64,000 bases of DNA from Bradyrhizobium sp. 132 (GTDB taxonomy: Bacteria > Pseudomonadota > Alphaproteobacteria > Rhizobiales > Xanthobacteraceae), in assembly GCF_023074185.1 (NCBI RefSeq), contig NZ_JADPKY010000090.1:1-64000 (forward strand). The letters run 5' to 3'. A program made the position numbers and the translations under genes. The notes below the pieces were generated by a model, which saw only the letters and a program-made list of their open reading frames with translations, searched no databases and was not told the origin of the DNA. Shown piece by piece: positions 56,261 to 64,000 of the stretch (positions within the stretch are counted from its first letter, which is position 1; each line of letters opens with the position of its first letter).

Positions 56261-57190
56261 ATGAATCTCTCCGAATATCTCAAGCCGGCCGGAACGGTGG
56301 TCTTCGTCGTTGCGCTCGGCGTCGGCTATTATCTGTTCGAGCACCGGCATCGCCCCGAGGCCAAGGAAACGCCGAGCGAGGCGCTGGTCATCGTGACGAA
56401 GTCGACCAATGCCTGCTTCTCCGACCTGGTCCGGGTGACCGGCTTCTTCGTGCCGCGCCGCGAAGCCGTGGTCGTCGCCGATCAGGAGGGATCCAGGGTC
56501 ACCGACCTCTTCGTCACCGAAGGCACGCTGGTCACCGACAATCAGGAGCTGGCGCGCCTGACGGCCCCGCCCCAGATCCCGGGCCAGCCGCAGCGGCCCG
56601 GCCCGCAAGGTCCGGTCTCGCTGAAGGCCTCTGCGCCGGGCCTCGTCACCGAGGTCCGCACCATCGTCGGTGCGCCGGCCTCGCCGCAGGCCGGTCCGAT
56701 GTTCCGCATCGCCGTCAACAACGAGATCGAGCTCGACGCGCAGGTCCCGGCGGTGCACATGCCCAAGCTCAGCGCCGGCGCGACCGTGCGCATCAGCCGC
56801 GACGACTCGCCCGATTTGATCGGGCGAGTCAGGCTGGTGGCGCCCGAAATCGATCGCACCACCCAGCTCGGGCGCGTTCGCATCAGCGTCACCAACAATC
56901 CCTCGCTGAAGGTCGGCGTGTTCGCCCGCGCCTCGATCGATGCCAAGCGAAGCTGCGGCGTCGCGGTTCCCAAGACCGCGATCGACCATCTCACCGTGCA
57001 GGTCGTCAAAGGCAACATCGTCGAGACGCGCAAGGTACGGGTCGGACTGTCGTCCGACAGCGCCACGGAAATCCTGCAAGGCCTCGACGTCGGCGAAATC
57101 GTCGTGGCCGACGCCGGCTCTTCGCTGCATGACGGCGACCAGATCAAGACCATGTTCGCCGATGAACTCGATCGCACGCGGGTACGCTGA
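56261..57190 (+). CDS. RND efflux periplasmic adaptor (HlyD/MFP family)
   Basis: The 309-residue membrane-fusion protein starts with one TM/anchor segment (GTVVFVVALGVGYYLFEH), then a barrel/lipoyl fold with VRVTGFFVPRREAVVVADQEG and VTDLFVTEGTLVTDNQELAR, and a C-terminal barrel (VAVPKTAIDHLTVQVVKG, GLDVGEIVVADAGSSLHDGD). The coiled-coil hairpin is very short, replaced by a Pro/Gly stretch. It would link the RND pump to an outer-membrane channel, which is not encoded here. ATG 56261 is used; an ORF from 56177 begins in the terminator. Its stop overlaps the RND gene start (TGATG). Confidence 0.9.
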   Translation: MNLSEYLKPAGTVVFVVALGVGYYLFEHRHRPEAKETPSEALVIVTKSTNACFSDLVRVTGFFVPRREAVVVADQEGSRVTDLFVTEGTLVTDNQELARLTAPPQIPGQPQRPGPQGPVSLKASAPGLVTEVRTIVGAPASPQAGPMFRIAVNNEIELDAQVPAVHMPKLSAGATVRISRDDSPDLIGRVRLVAPEIDRTTQLGRVRISVTNNPSLKVGVFARASIDAKRSCGVAVPKTAIDHLTVQVVKGNIVETRKVRVGLSSDSATEILQGLDVGEIVVADAGSSLHDGDQIKTMFADELDRTRVR

Positions 57191-60100
57191 TGGCTCTCAA
57201 TATCTCGGCATGGTCGATCCGCAATCCGCTGCCGTCGGTGGTCTTTTCCGTCATCCTCCTGATCCTCGGCTGGGTGTCCTTCACCAAGCTCGCGGTGACA
57301 CGGCTGCCCTCCGCCGACATCCCCGTGATCTCGGTCGCGGTATCGCAGTTTGGCGCCGCACCCGCCGAGCTTGAATCCCAGGTCACCAAGACCGTTGAAG
57401 ACGCCGTCTCCGGTGTCGAAGGCGTCAGGCACATCACCTCGCAGATCACCGACGGCCTGTCGGTGACGACCATCCAGTTCGCGCTGGAGACCAACACCGA
57501 CCGCGCGCTCAACGACGTCAAGGACGCGGTGACGCGCGTGCGCTCCAACCTGCCGCAGAACGTCACCGAACCGCTGATCCAGCGCGTGGACGTCATCGGC
57601 CTGCCGATCGTCACCTACGCCGCGATCTCGCCCGGCAAGACGCCGGAACAGCTCTCCTATTTCGTCGACGACGTGGTCAAGCGCGCGCTGCAGGGCGTGC
57701 GCGGCGTCGCCCAGGTCGAGCGCATCGGCGGTGTCGAGCGCGAGATCCTGGTCTCGCTCGATCCCGACCGCCTGCAGTCGATGGGGCTGACGGCCGTCAA
57801 TGTCAGCCAAAGCCTGCGCGGCACCAATGTCGACGTCGCCGGCGGCCGCGCCGAGATCGGCAAGAACGACCAGGCGATCCGCACCCTCGCCGGCGCCAAG
57901 ACGCTGAGCGACCTCGCAGGCACCATGATTCCGCTGTTCGGCGGCGGCGAGGTCCGGCTCGACGATCTCGGCACCGTGACCGACACCATCGCCGACCGCC
58001 GCACCTTCGCCCGCTTCAACGGCGAGCCGATCGTTGCGCTTGGCATCAAGCGCTCCAAGGGTGCCAGCGACGTGAAGGTGGCCGAGGCCGTGCAGAAGCG
58101 CATCGACTCGCTCAAGGCCACCTATCCCGACGTCGACCTGAAGGTGATCGACACCTCGGTCGAATATACCAACGGCAATTACCACGCGGCGATCTCGACC
58201 CTGTTCGAAGGCGCCATCCTCGCCGTCGTCATCGTGCTGTTGTTCCTGCGCGACCTGCGCGCCACCGTCATCGCCGCGATCTCGCTGCCGTTGTCGATCT
58301 TCCCGGCGTTCTGGGCGATGGACCTGCTCGGCTTCTCGCTGAACCTCGTCAGCTTCCTCGCCATCACGCTGTCGACAGGTATTCTGGTCGACGACGCCAT
58401 CGTCGAGATCGAGAACATCGTCAGGCACATGAACATGGGCAAGTCGCCCTATCGTGCCGCCCTCGAAGCCGCGGACGAGATCGGCCTCGCGGTGATCGCG
58501 ATCTCACTGACGATCATCGCGATCTTCGCACCCGCAAGTTTCATGTCGGGCATCGCCGGACAGTTCTTCAAGCAGTTCGGCATCACCGTCTCGGTGCAGG
58601 TGTTCTTCTCGCTGCTCGCGGCGCGCTTCGTCACGCCGGTGCTCGCCGCCTACTTCCTCAAACACGGCAATCACCAAGAGCCGCCGCCCGGCCGCGTGCT
58701 GCGGTCCTATCACAGGATCGTGGCCTGGTCGGTGAAGCACTATTTCATCACGGTGCTGGTCGGCTTCGGCGTCTTCGCCGCCTCGATCTGGAGCATCACG
58801 CTGCTGCCGCAGGGTTTTCTGCCGGCGCAGGACAGCTCGCGCTCACTGGTTGCCCTCGAGCTGCCGCCGGGCACCCAGCTCGCCTACACCGAAAAAGTCA
58901 CCGAAGACATCGTCGCGCGGCTGCGCAAGCGACCTGAGGTGAAGAGCATCTTCGTCGACGGCGGGCGCGTTCCACCGGGCACCCAGGAAGTCCGGCGCGC
59001 CGCTTTGATCATCAACTACACGCCCAAGGACAGCCGCGACATCACCCAGCGCGAGCTTGAATTCTCGATCAGCCAGGAGCTGGAGAACATTCCAGACATC
59101 CGCTTCTGGTTCCTCGACGAGAACGGCCTGCGCGCCATCTCGCTGGTCGTGACCGGCGCGGACGCCAACATCGTCAACAACGTCGCCAGCGAGCTCGCGA
59201 CGCAGATGAAGCGGATTCCGACCATCTCCAACGTGATCTCGGAAACCACGCTGGAGCGGCCCGAGCTGCGCGTCGAACCGCGCGCCGATCTCGCCGCGCG
59301 GCTCGGCGTCTCGACCGAAAGCCTGTCGCAGACCATCCGCGTCGCCACCATCGGCGACGTCGGACCCGCGCTCGCCAAATTTGACGTCGGCGATCGTCTG
59401 GTGCCGATCCGCGTGCAGCTCGAGGATGCCGCGCGCGGCAATCTCAAGACGCTCGAGCAGCTCCGCGTGCCGCTCGGCGAGCATGGCGAGAAGGGCGGCG
59501 TGCCGCTTTCGGTCATCGCCGACGTCAAGCTCGACCAGGGTCCGACCAGCATCAACCGCTATGATCGCGAGCGGCAAGCAACTGTCGCGGCCGATCTCGT
59601 CGGCTCCGCCGCGCTCGGCGACGCCACCAAGAAGATCTACGACCTGCCGGTCATGAAGAGCCGCCCGAAGGGCGTGAAGGTCTCACCCTCCGGCGATGCC
59701 GAAAGCCTGAATGAACTGTCCGAAGGCTTTGCCACCGCGATCACTGCGGGTCTGATGATGGTCTACGCCGTGCTGGTGCTGCTGTTCGGCACCTTCCTGC
59801 AGCCGATCACCATTCTGTTCTCGCTGCCGCTCTCGATCGGCGGCGCGATCGCGGCCCTGCTGATCACCGGCAAGCAGCTCACGACACCGGTGTGGATCGG
59901 CATCCTGATGCTGATGGGCATCGTCACCAAGAACGCGATCATGCTGGTGGAATTCGCCATCGAGTCCATTCGCGCCGGCACACCGCGTGAAGAAGCCATG
60001 ATCGACGCAGGCATGAAACGCGCACGCCCGATCGTGATGACCACGATCGCGATGGCCGCCGGCATGATGCCAAGCGCGCTTGCGGTCGGCGCCGGCGGCG

Positions 60101-60339
60101 AGTTCCGCTCGCCAATGGCGCTCGCGGTGATCGGCGGCCTGATCTTCTCGACCATCCTGTCGCTGGTGTTCGTGCCCGCAATGTTCATGGTGATGGACGA
60201 TCTCGGCGCCCTGATCTGGCGCTTCGGCAAGCGGCTGGTCGTGCACAGCGAGGATGCGGAGGACGCCGGTCATCACGGCGCTGCGCCGGCAGAGGCAGCG
60301 CCGGTGCCGAAGGGCATCGCGCACCCCGCAGCGGAGTAG
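57190..60339 (+). CDS. RND-family multidrug/metabolite efflux permease (AcrB/MexF-like)
   Basis: The 1049-residue inner-membrane RND pump of the HAE1 class has 12 TM segments in two repeats with large periplasmic loops. It shows PSADIPVISVAVSQFGAAPAE, GVRHITSQITDGLS, the TM4 proton-relay region FLAITLSTGILVDDAIVEIENI, IAIFAPASFM, GTFLQPITILFSLPLSIGGA, NAIMLVEFAIES and the C-terminal VFVPAMFMVMDDL. It forms a pump with the overlapping adaptor gene; no TolC-like gene is adjacent, so an outer-membrane partner must be elsewhere. The substrate is unknown. Confidence 0.95.
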   Translation: MALNISAWSIRNPLPSVVFSVILLILGWVSFTKLAVTRLPSADIPVISVAVSQFGAAPAELESQVTKTVEDAVSGVEGVRHITSQITDGLSVTTIQFALETNTDRALNDVKDAVTRVRSNLPQNVTEPLIQRVDVIGLPIVTYAAISPGKTPEQLSYFVDDVVKRALQGVRGVAQVERIGGVEREILVSLDPDRLQSMGLTAVNVSQSLRGTNVDVAGGRAEIGKNDQAIRTLAGAKTLSDLAGTMIPLFGGGEVRLDDLGTVTDTIADRRTFARFNGEPIVALGIKRSKGASDVKVAEAVQKRIDSLKATYPDVDLKVIDTSVEYTNGNYHAAISTLFEGAILAVVIVLLFLRDLRATVIAAISLPLSIFPAFWAMDLLGFSLNLVSFLAITLSTGILVDDAIVEIENIVRHMNMGKSPYRAALEAADEIGLAVIAISLTIIAIFAPASFMSGIAGQFFKQFGITVSVQVFFSLLAARFVTPVLAAYFLKHGNHQEPPPGRVLRSYHRIVAWSVKHYFITVLVGFGVFAASIWSITLLPQGFLPAQDSSRSLVALELPPGTQLAYTEKVTEDIVARLRKRPEVKSIFVDGGRVPPGTQEVRRAALIINYTPKDSRDITQRELEFSISQELENIPDIRFWFLDENGLRAISLVVTGADANIVNNVASELATQMKRIPTISNVISETTLERPELRVEPRADLAARLGVSTESLSQTIRVATIGDVGPALAKFDVGDRLVPIRVQLEDAARGNLKTLEQLRVPLGEHGEKGGVPLSVIADVKLDQGPTSINRYDRERQATVAADLVGSAALGDATKKIYDLPVMKSRPKGVKVSPSGDAESLNELSEGFATAITAGLMMVYAVLVLLFGTFLQPITILFSLPLSIGGAIAALLITGKQLTTPVWIGILMLMGIVTKNAIMLVEFAIESIRAGTPREEAMIDAGMKRARPIVMTTIAMAAGMMPSALAVGAGGEFRSPMALAVIGGLIFSTILSLVFVPAMFMVMDDLGALIWRFGKRLVVHSEDAEDAGHHGAAPAEAAPVPKGIAHPAAE

Positions 60340-60403
60340 ATTCCGAAAAGGCGGGTCAGAGGCGCGCGCTGGCACAAGTCGGTCGCGCGCGTTAGCTTAC
60401 GAC

Positions 60404-60643
60404 ATGGCTTTTGTGCGTATCACGATGGACCCAGCCTGCTGCACCGGCAAAGCCTGCATTCGCGGGCTGCGGTTTCCAGTCGCACGATTGCTCGGCCTGC
60501 TGGCAGTCGGCGAGACGCGCGAATCCATCCTCAATGACTACCCGTATCTGGAGCGTGAGGATATTGATGAGGCGTTGCGATACGCGGCCTCCCTCGCAGA
60601 GGACACAGTCGCCGATCTCCCTCGTACCTTCCAAGCGAAGTGA
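60404..60643 (+). CDS. DUF433 domain-containing antitoxin-like protein (without adjacent toxin)
   Basis: The 79-residue protein shows the DUF433 winged-helix pattern: RITMDPACCTGKACIRGLRF, VARLLGLLAVGETRESILND and YPYLEREDIDEALRYAASLA. DUF433 proteins are usually antitoxins paired with an overlapping PIN-like DUF5615 toxin gene. Here the next gene is the opposite-strand Crp regulator 11 bases away, and the overlapping plus frame after the stop is antisense to it, so no toxin is present. ATG 60404 was chosen because it starts the domain. Confidence 0.85.
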   Translation: MAFVRITMDPACCTGKACIRGLRFPVARLLGLLAVGETRESILNDYPYLEREDIDEALRYAASLAEDTVADLPRTFQAK

Positions 60644-60654
60644 AGTCGCTCGAC

Positions 60655-61329
60655 TTACTCGTTCCGCGCGATCGCCGTCAGCTTGGTCATGTTCCTCAGC
60701 AGGATGCGGCCGCGCTGGAGATCGAGGATCGCTTCCTTGCGCCAGGCCTGAAGCTGGCGGTTGACGCTCTCGCGCGCGGCACCTACGAAGACGCCGAGCT
60801 GCTCCTGCGAGATGTGCACCTCCGAGCCGAAATCGGCGGCGAGCGCGCAGAGGCGCCGCGCGAGGCGAACCGGCAGCGGCTGGAGCATGGACTCTTCCAT
60901 GCGCTCGCTCTGCCAGCGGATGCGCTGGCACAGCAGCGCGATGATCTTGATCCCGACCTTCGGCTCGCGTTCGAGGAAAGCGAGAAAGTCTTCGCGCCGC
61001 AGCACGAACAGCTCGCTGGCTTCGCCCGCGGTCGCATCGGCGGTGCGGCTCTGGCCGTCCAGCACCGCGACCTCGCCGAACAGGTCACCCGGCCCCATGA
61101 AGTTCAGCGTCAGCCGGCTGCCGTCGGAGGAGCCGGTCTCGATACGGACCTGGCCTCGACGTACGCCGAACAGCGCGTCGCCGCCATCGCCCTTCTGGAA
61201 TAGCACCTCGCCGTTCCCCAGATGCTGGGTGTGGCAGAGATTCGACAGCCGCTGGAGCTCGTCTGCGCCGAGATCGGCAAACATCGCGTTCATTTTCAGG
61301 ATGACCGCAAATTCGGCCTGCTTGCTCAT
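60655..61329 (-). CDS. Crp/Fnr-family transcriptional regulator
   Basis: The 224-residue regulator has an N-terminal cyclic-nucleotide-binding fold (LGNGEVLFQKGDGGDALFGV, RLTLNFMGPGDLFGEVAVLD, SRTADATAGEASELFVL) and a C-terminal HTH_Crp (VHISQEQLGVFVGAARESVN, RQLQAWRKEAILDLQRGRI). No Cys cluster for an Fe-S centre is present, so it is not an FNR-type oxygen sensor. FGEVAVLDGQSRTADA resembles the cNMP-binding segment, so cAMP is a possible ligand. It is divergent from AsmA and convergent with the DUF433 gene. Confidence 0.92.
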   Translation of the reverse strand: MSKQAEFAVILKMNAMFADLGADELQRLSNLCHTQHLGNGEVLFQKGDGGDALFGVRRGQVRIETGSSDGSRLTLNFMGPGDLFGEVAVLDGQSRTADATAGEASELFVLRREDFLAFLEREPKVGIKIIALLCQRIRWQSERMEESMLQPLPVRLARRLCALAADFGSEVHISQEQLGVFVGAARESVNRQLQAWRKEAILDLQRGRILLRNMTKLTAIARNE

Positions 61330-61590
61330 TTCAATGTCCTTGTGAATTTCCGTGGCCAGTGTCCCTGGCCCGTTTCCTTGGCAAATCGCTTGGAACCATC
61401 AACATCAGGGTCGCGTAAAACCGCGCCCGGGAAGTGTGTCATAAGTCACATAACTTTGCAGCACCCCAAGACTATTTTTACGCGCTTGGAGCCGCTTCCC
61501 GTCCCGGGATAAACTCAGGCGCAAAGGACGGGTGCAAATGACGGTCATCTGCCGGATTCGACGCCGATTGTCCGTCGCTGGAAAGCCGAT

Positions 61591-63657
61591 ATGAGAGCAG
61601 TGAAATTCGCCGGCGCTGCGGTGGCCGCCGTCATCATCGTGATCGCACTCCTGCTGGTGGTCGGGATCCCCTCGGGCTTCCTGACCTCGACGATTGCCTC
61701 GCGGGTGGAGAGCGCGACCGGCTATCGCCTGTCGATCGACGGCACCACCAGGATCAGCCTGTGGCCGACGCTGAACGTGACGCTGAACGACCTCACGCTT
61801 GCCGACCCCAAGGACCGCAGCGGCATCACGCGCCTGACCATCGACAGCGTGCAGGCCGACATGTCGCTTTCGAGCGTGTGGTCGGGCCGCCCGAAGATCA
61901 GCGAGCTCGTCGTCACCCATCCCGTGCTCTACCAGCCGCTGCTGCGTGAGCGCCTGCCGAATGCCGGCGGCGCGTCGAAGCCGATCGCGCTCGATACCGA
62001 TGGCGCCACCATCGACCGCGTCAAAGTCACCGATGGCGAGATCGCATTCGCGCGCGTGCGCGACCGCGTCGAGAGCCGCATCAGCGCCGTCAATGCCGAT
62101 GCGATCGTCGATCGCGACCGCAAGATCAACATCACCGGCACCGCGCGGGTCGGCGAGCACCCGACCAAGTTCGACATCAAGGCGACGACGCCGGCGCCGC
62201 CCGCCGACCGGCCGACCATTCCGGTGGATTTCGCCATCGACATGCCCGACGTGCTGAAGTCCCAGCTCGCAGGTCACGCCGAGATGCGGCTCAACGGCGA
62301 TGTCGTGATGATCAACGGCGTGAACGGCACGCTCGGCGATGGCGCCTTCAACGGCTGGGCCTCGGTCGATATCGCGAGCAAGCCTCTGGTCAAGGTCGAT
62401 CTCGACTTCCAGCGGCTCGCGATCCCGCTGGCGAAATCGCCGGAAGGCGCGTCCGGACAGCCCTGGAGCGATGCGCCGATCGACGTGTCCGGGCTCAATT
62501 ATGTCGATGCGCAAATCAGGATCTCGGCGCACGAGGCCGTCATCGGCGATGCGCGCCTCGCGCCGCTGGCGATCGATGCAAAGCTCGCCGGCGGCGTACT
62601 GAAGGCCGGCACCGCCAATCTCGGCGCCTATGGCGGCGAGGTCTCGGGCGAAGTGATCCTAGATGCGACCAGCGGCGCGCCGAGCTTCGCCATGCATTCC
62701 GACCTCACCGGCGTGCGCGCGCTGCCGCTGCTCCAGGGCCTTGCCGAATTCGACCGGATCGACGGCAAGCTGCAGGCCAAGCTCGCGCTGCGCAGCGCCG
62801 GCACCAGCCAACGCGCCTTGATGGCGAACATGCAGGGCACCGCCTTCGTCACTTTCCAGGACGGCGCCATCCGGGGCATCAACATCGCGCAGATGATCCG
62901 CTCGCTGACGTCGGGCACGCTGTCCGGCTGGCAGGACAACCAGAACAACAGCCAGGAGCAGAGCACCGATCTGTCACAGCTCTCGGCGTCCTTCCGCATC
63001 GACAAGGGTCAGGCGGTGACGACCGATCTCAATCTGATCGGGCCACTGGTGCGACTCACCGGCGCCGGCACCATCGCGCTCGACACCAAAATGATGGGTT
63101 TTCGCGTCGAGCCGAAGCTGGTGATGACGACCGAAGGCCAGGGTCGCGCCTCCGAGCCGGTCGGCTTCGGCATCCCCGTGATGATCCAGGGCAGCTGGTC
63201 GCAGCCGCGTATCTATCCTGACATGAGCGGCATGCTGGACAATCCGGACGCCGCCTATGCCAAGCTGCGCGAGATGGGCAAGGGCCTGTTCGGCCCCGAC
63301 GGCGCCGGGCTCGACAATATTTTGGGCAGCCTTGGTCTCGGCGGCACGACCGCGCCGGGTGGCGGCAATGCAGCCGGCAATGCCAATCCGCAAACCCAGC
63401 AGCCGGGACAGAACAATCCGCTCGGCGGCCCCTTGGGCGAGGCGATCGGCAATCTGATCCAGCAGGGACTTTCCAGCGGTGCGGCAACCGGCACGGGCAA
63501 CGGAACGGCCACCGGCCGCAGCCGCAGCCTGCCAGCAACGCCATCGACACCGGCGCCTCAGGCCTCCCCCGCGCCCCCCGCCCAGGAGGACCCGCCGACG
63601 GCACCGCAGGACAGCCAGCCGATGAACGACGTGCTGCGGCAGCTCTTCAATCGATGA
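61591..63657 (+). CDS. AsmA family protein (inner-membrane/periplasmic)
   Basis: The 688-residue protein has an N-terminal TM anchor (AAVAAVIIVIALLLVVGIPS), then the AsmA domain with the opening SATGYRLSIDGTTRISLWPT, and a long periplasmic part of repeated beta segments (SNLGAYGGEVSGEV-like, DLNLIGPLVRLTGAGTIALD). The C-terminus is Gly/Ala/Pro/Gln-rich and disordered. AsmA-like proteins belong to a group of bridge-like lipid transport or outer-membrane biogenesis factors. The last part contains ISGSWSQPRIYPDMSG-like AsmA_2 segment (QGSWSQPRIYPDMSGMLDNP). ATG 61591. Confidence 0.92.
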   Translation: MRAVKFAGAAVAAVIIVIALLLVVGIPSGFLTSTIASRVESATGYRLSIDGTTRISLWPTLNVTLNDLTLADPKDRSGITRLTIDSVQADMSLSSVWSGRPKISELVVTHPVLYQPLLRERLPNAGGASKPIALDTDGATIDRVKVTDGEIAFARVRDRVESRISAVNADAIVDRDRKINITGTARVGEHPTKFDIKATTPAPPADRPTIPVDFAIDMPDVLKSQLAGHAEMRLNGDVVMINGVNGTLGDGAFNGWASVDIASKPLVKVDLDFQRLAIPLAKSPEGASGQPWSDAPIDVSGLNYVDAQIRISAHEAVIGDARLAPLAIDAKLAGGVLKAGTANLGAYGGEVSGEVILDATSGAPSFAMHSDLTGVRALPLLQGLAEFDRIDGKLQAKLALRSAGTSQRALMANMQGTAFVTFQDGAIRGINIAQMIRSLTSGTLSGWQDNQNNSQEQSTDLSQLSASFRIDKGQAVTTDLNLIGPLVRLTGAGTIALDTKMMGFRVEPKLVMTTEGQGRASEPVGFGIPVMIQGSWSQPRIYPDMSGMLDNPDAAYAKLREMGKGLFGPDGAGLDNILGSLGLGGTTAPGGGNAAGNANPQTQQPGQNNPLGGPLGEAIGNLIQQGLSSGAATGTGNGTATGRSRSLPATPSTPAPQASPAPPAQEDPPTAPQDSQPMNDVLRQLFNR

Positions 63658-63819
63658 TGGGCGGACCAACGCTCTGGACTCCACGCCAATCCCTTACCTC
63701 GGCCTTGTCTCACCCTGCTTCATCCGAACGGATGAGACTGCGACAATTCACCACCCGTCCGGCCCAAACCGGCGTCCCCAGCGGGTAACCAGGCCTGCCG
63801 GTCCACCGGTCGTCCGGTC

Positions 63820-63845
63820 CAAATTATGCTAGCAAATTATGCTAG
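63820..63845. repeat. Two tandem 13-base copies of CAAATTATGCTAG
   Basis: CAAATTATGCTAG occurs twice head to tail, an AT-rich island in GC-rich surroundings. Each copy contains TATGCT, like a -10 element. The two copies lie 63-88 bases before the next gene start. The rest of 63658-63907 holds nothing else I can identify. Confidence 0.75.
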
Positions 63846-63907
63846 AAGGACCGCTGGGCCCGTACAGGCCGTAGCGCCGGCGTCGATGGCGGCGCGAGAG
63901 GATCGGG

Positions 63908-64000
63908 ATGGCGGGAGCGAACGAGAAGACACGGTTTCTGCGCGAGGGCCTGTTCGCCAAATACGTCGTCTCTCTCGTCGGCCTCGTCGTGTTCGTGCTC
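63908..64000 (+). CDS. N-terminal fragment of a membrane-anchored protein, probably a sensor (partial)
   Basis: Only 31 codons are in the window (MAGANEKTRFLREGLFAKYV, then a hydrophobic SLVGLVVFVL run). The ATG 63908 is preceded by GGATCGGG. The start of a TM segment with a basic/polar N-terminus is typical of HAMP-type sensor kinases or cyclases, but there is too little to name the protein. Confidence 0.5.
   Translation, partial: MAGANEKTRFLREGLFAKYVVSLVGLVVFVL

Noticed and set aside
60640..61203. Plus-strand frame overlapping the DUF433 stop as a possible toxin
   Set aside because: It is antisense to the Crp/Fnr gene and shows no PIN-domain pattern.
61392..61417. GGAAC-N17-CGTA as an EcfG promoter for AsmA
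   Set aside because: Mismatched -10 and about 170 bases from the start codon; too weak to list as a feature.

Overview
The window looks like chromosomal DNA from a Bradyrhizobium-type alphaproteobacterium (Nitrobacteraceae). This is inferred from the high GC content, the PhaR/PhbAB polyhydroxybutyrate genes, an AcdR-AcdS (ACC deaminase) pair, the DUF4167, DUF3175, DUF1272, DUF2783 and DUF433 small proteins, a LivG/LivF end, and several families of GC-rich palindromic repeats. No phage, plasmid, IS or CRISPR element was found. One tRNA, Ser(GGA), is present.

Layout. 1-6.6 kb: end of a branched-chain amino acid ABC transporter (livG fragment, livF), a HIT protein, prmC, a long gap holding a strongly folding candidate RNA, DUF4167, a methyltransferase divergent from gloB, a cupin and an EamA exporter. 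6.6-9.7 kb: phbB, phbA and phaR. 9.7-16.2 kb: methyltransferase, aminotransferase, esterase, two exported hypotheticals, a CMD-family protein and the divergent acdR/acdS pair. 16.4-23.4 kb: recQ, a polysaccharide deacetylase, a metY-metA methionine operon behind a structured leader, and an amidase with a histone-like basic tail.

24-31.2 kb is the most accessory-looking part. Five genes form a tightly packed operon: an ABC importer of the nitrate/sulfonate/taurine class (SBP, ATPase, permease), a FAD oxidoreductase, and a P450 fused to an FMN/2Fe-2S reductase. A divergent LysR gene sits upstream with a perfect palindromic operator. A decayed fragment resembling an intradiol ring-cleavage dioxygenase follows the P450, and tRNA-Ser lies just beyond the LysR gene. 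I read it as an import-and-oxidise module for an unknown, possibly aromatic, compound.

31.6-36.6 kb: trehalose synthesis (otsA, otsB), an MFS transporter and DUF3175, with sequences matching general-stress (EcfG) promoters, including two back-to-back between the transporter and DUF3175. 36.6-44 kb: a chemoreceptor, a form II coxSLM operon and an AMACR-like CoA enzyme. 44.1-52.6 kb: tyrosine/homogentisate catabolism (hppD with a divergent Lrp regulator; FAD hydroxylase, DUF2783, an unusual MBL protein, hmgA and fahA as one operon; divergent MarR). 52.6-64 kb: a lactonase-like MBL protein, a CRP-type palindrome, a caspase-fold protein lacking both catalytic residues, OmpA, an RND efflux pair, a lone DUF433 antitoxin-like protein, a Crp/Fnr regulator, AsmA, and the start of a membrane protein cut by the window edge.

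All function calls come from reading motifs by eye; no database search was run.
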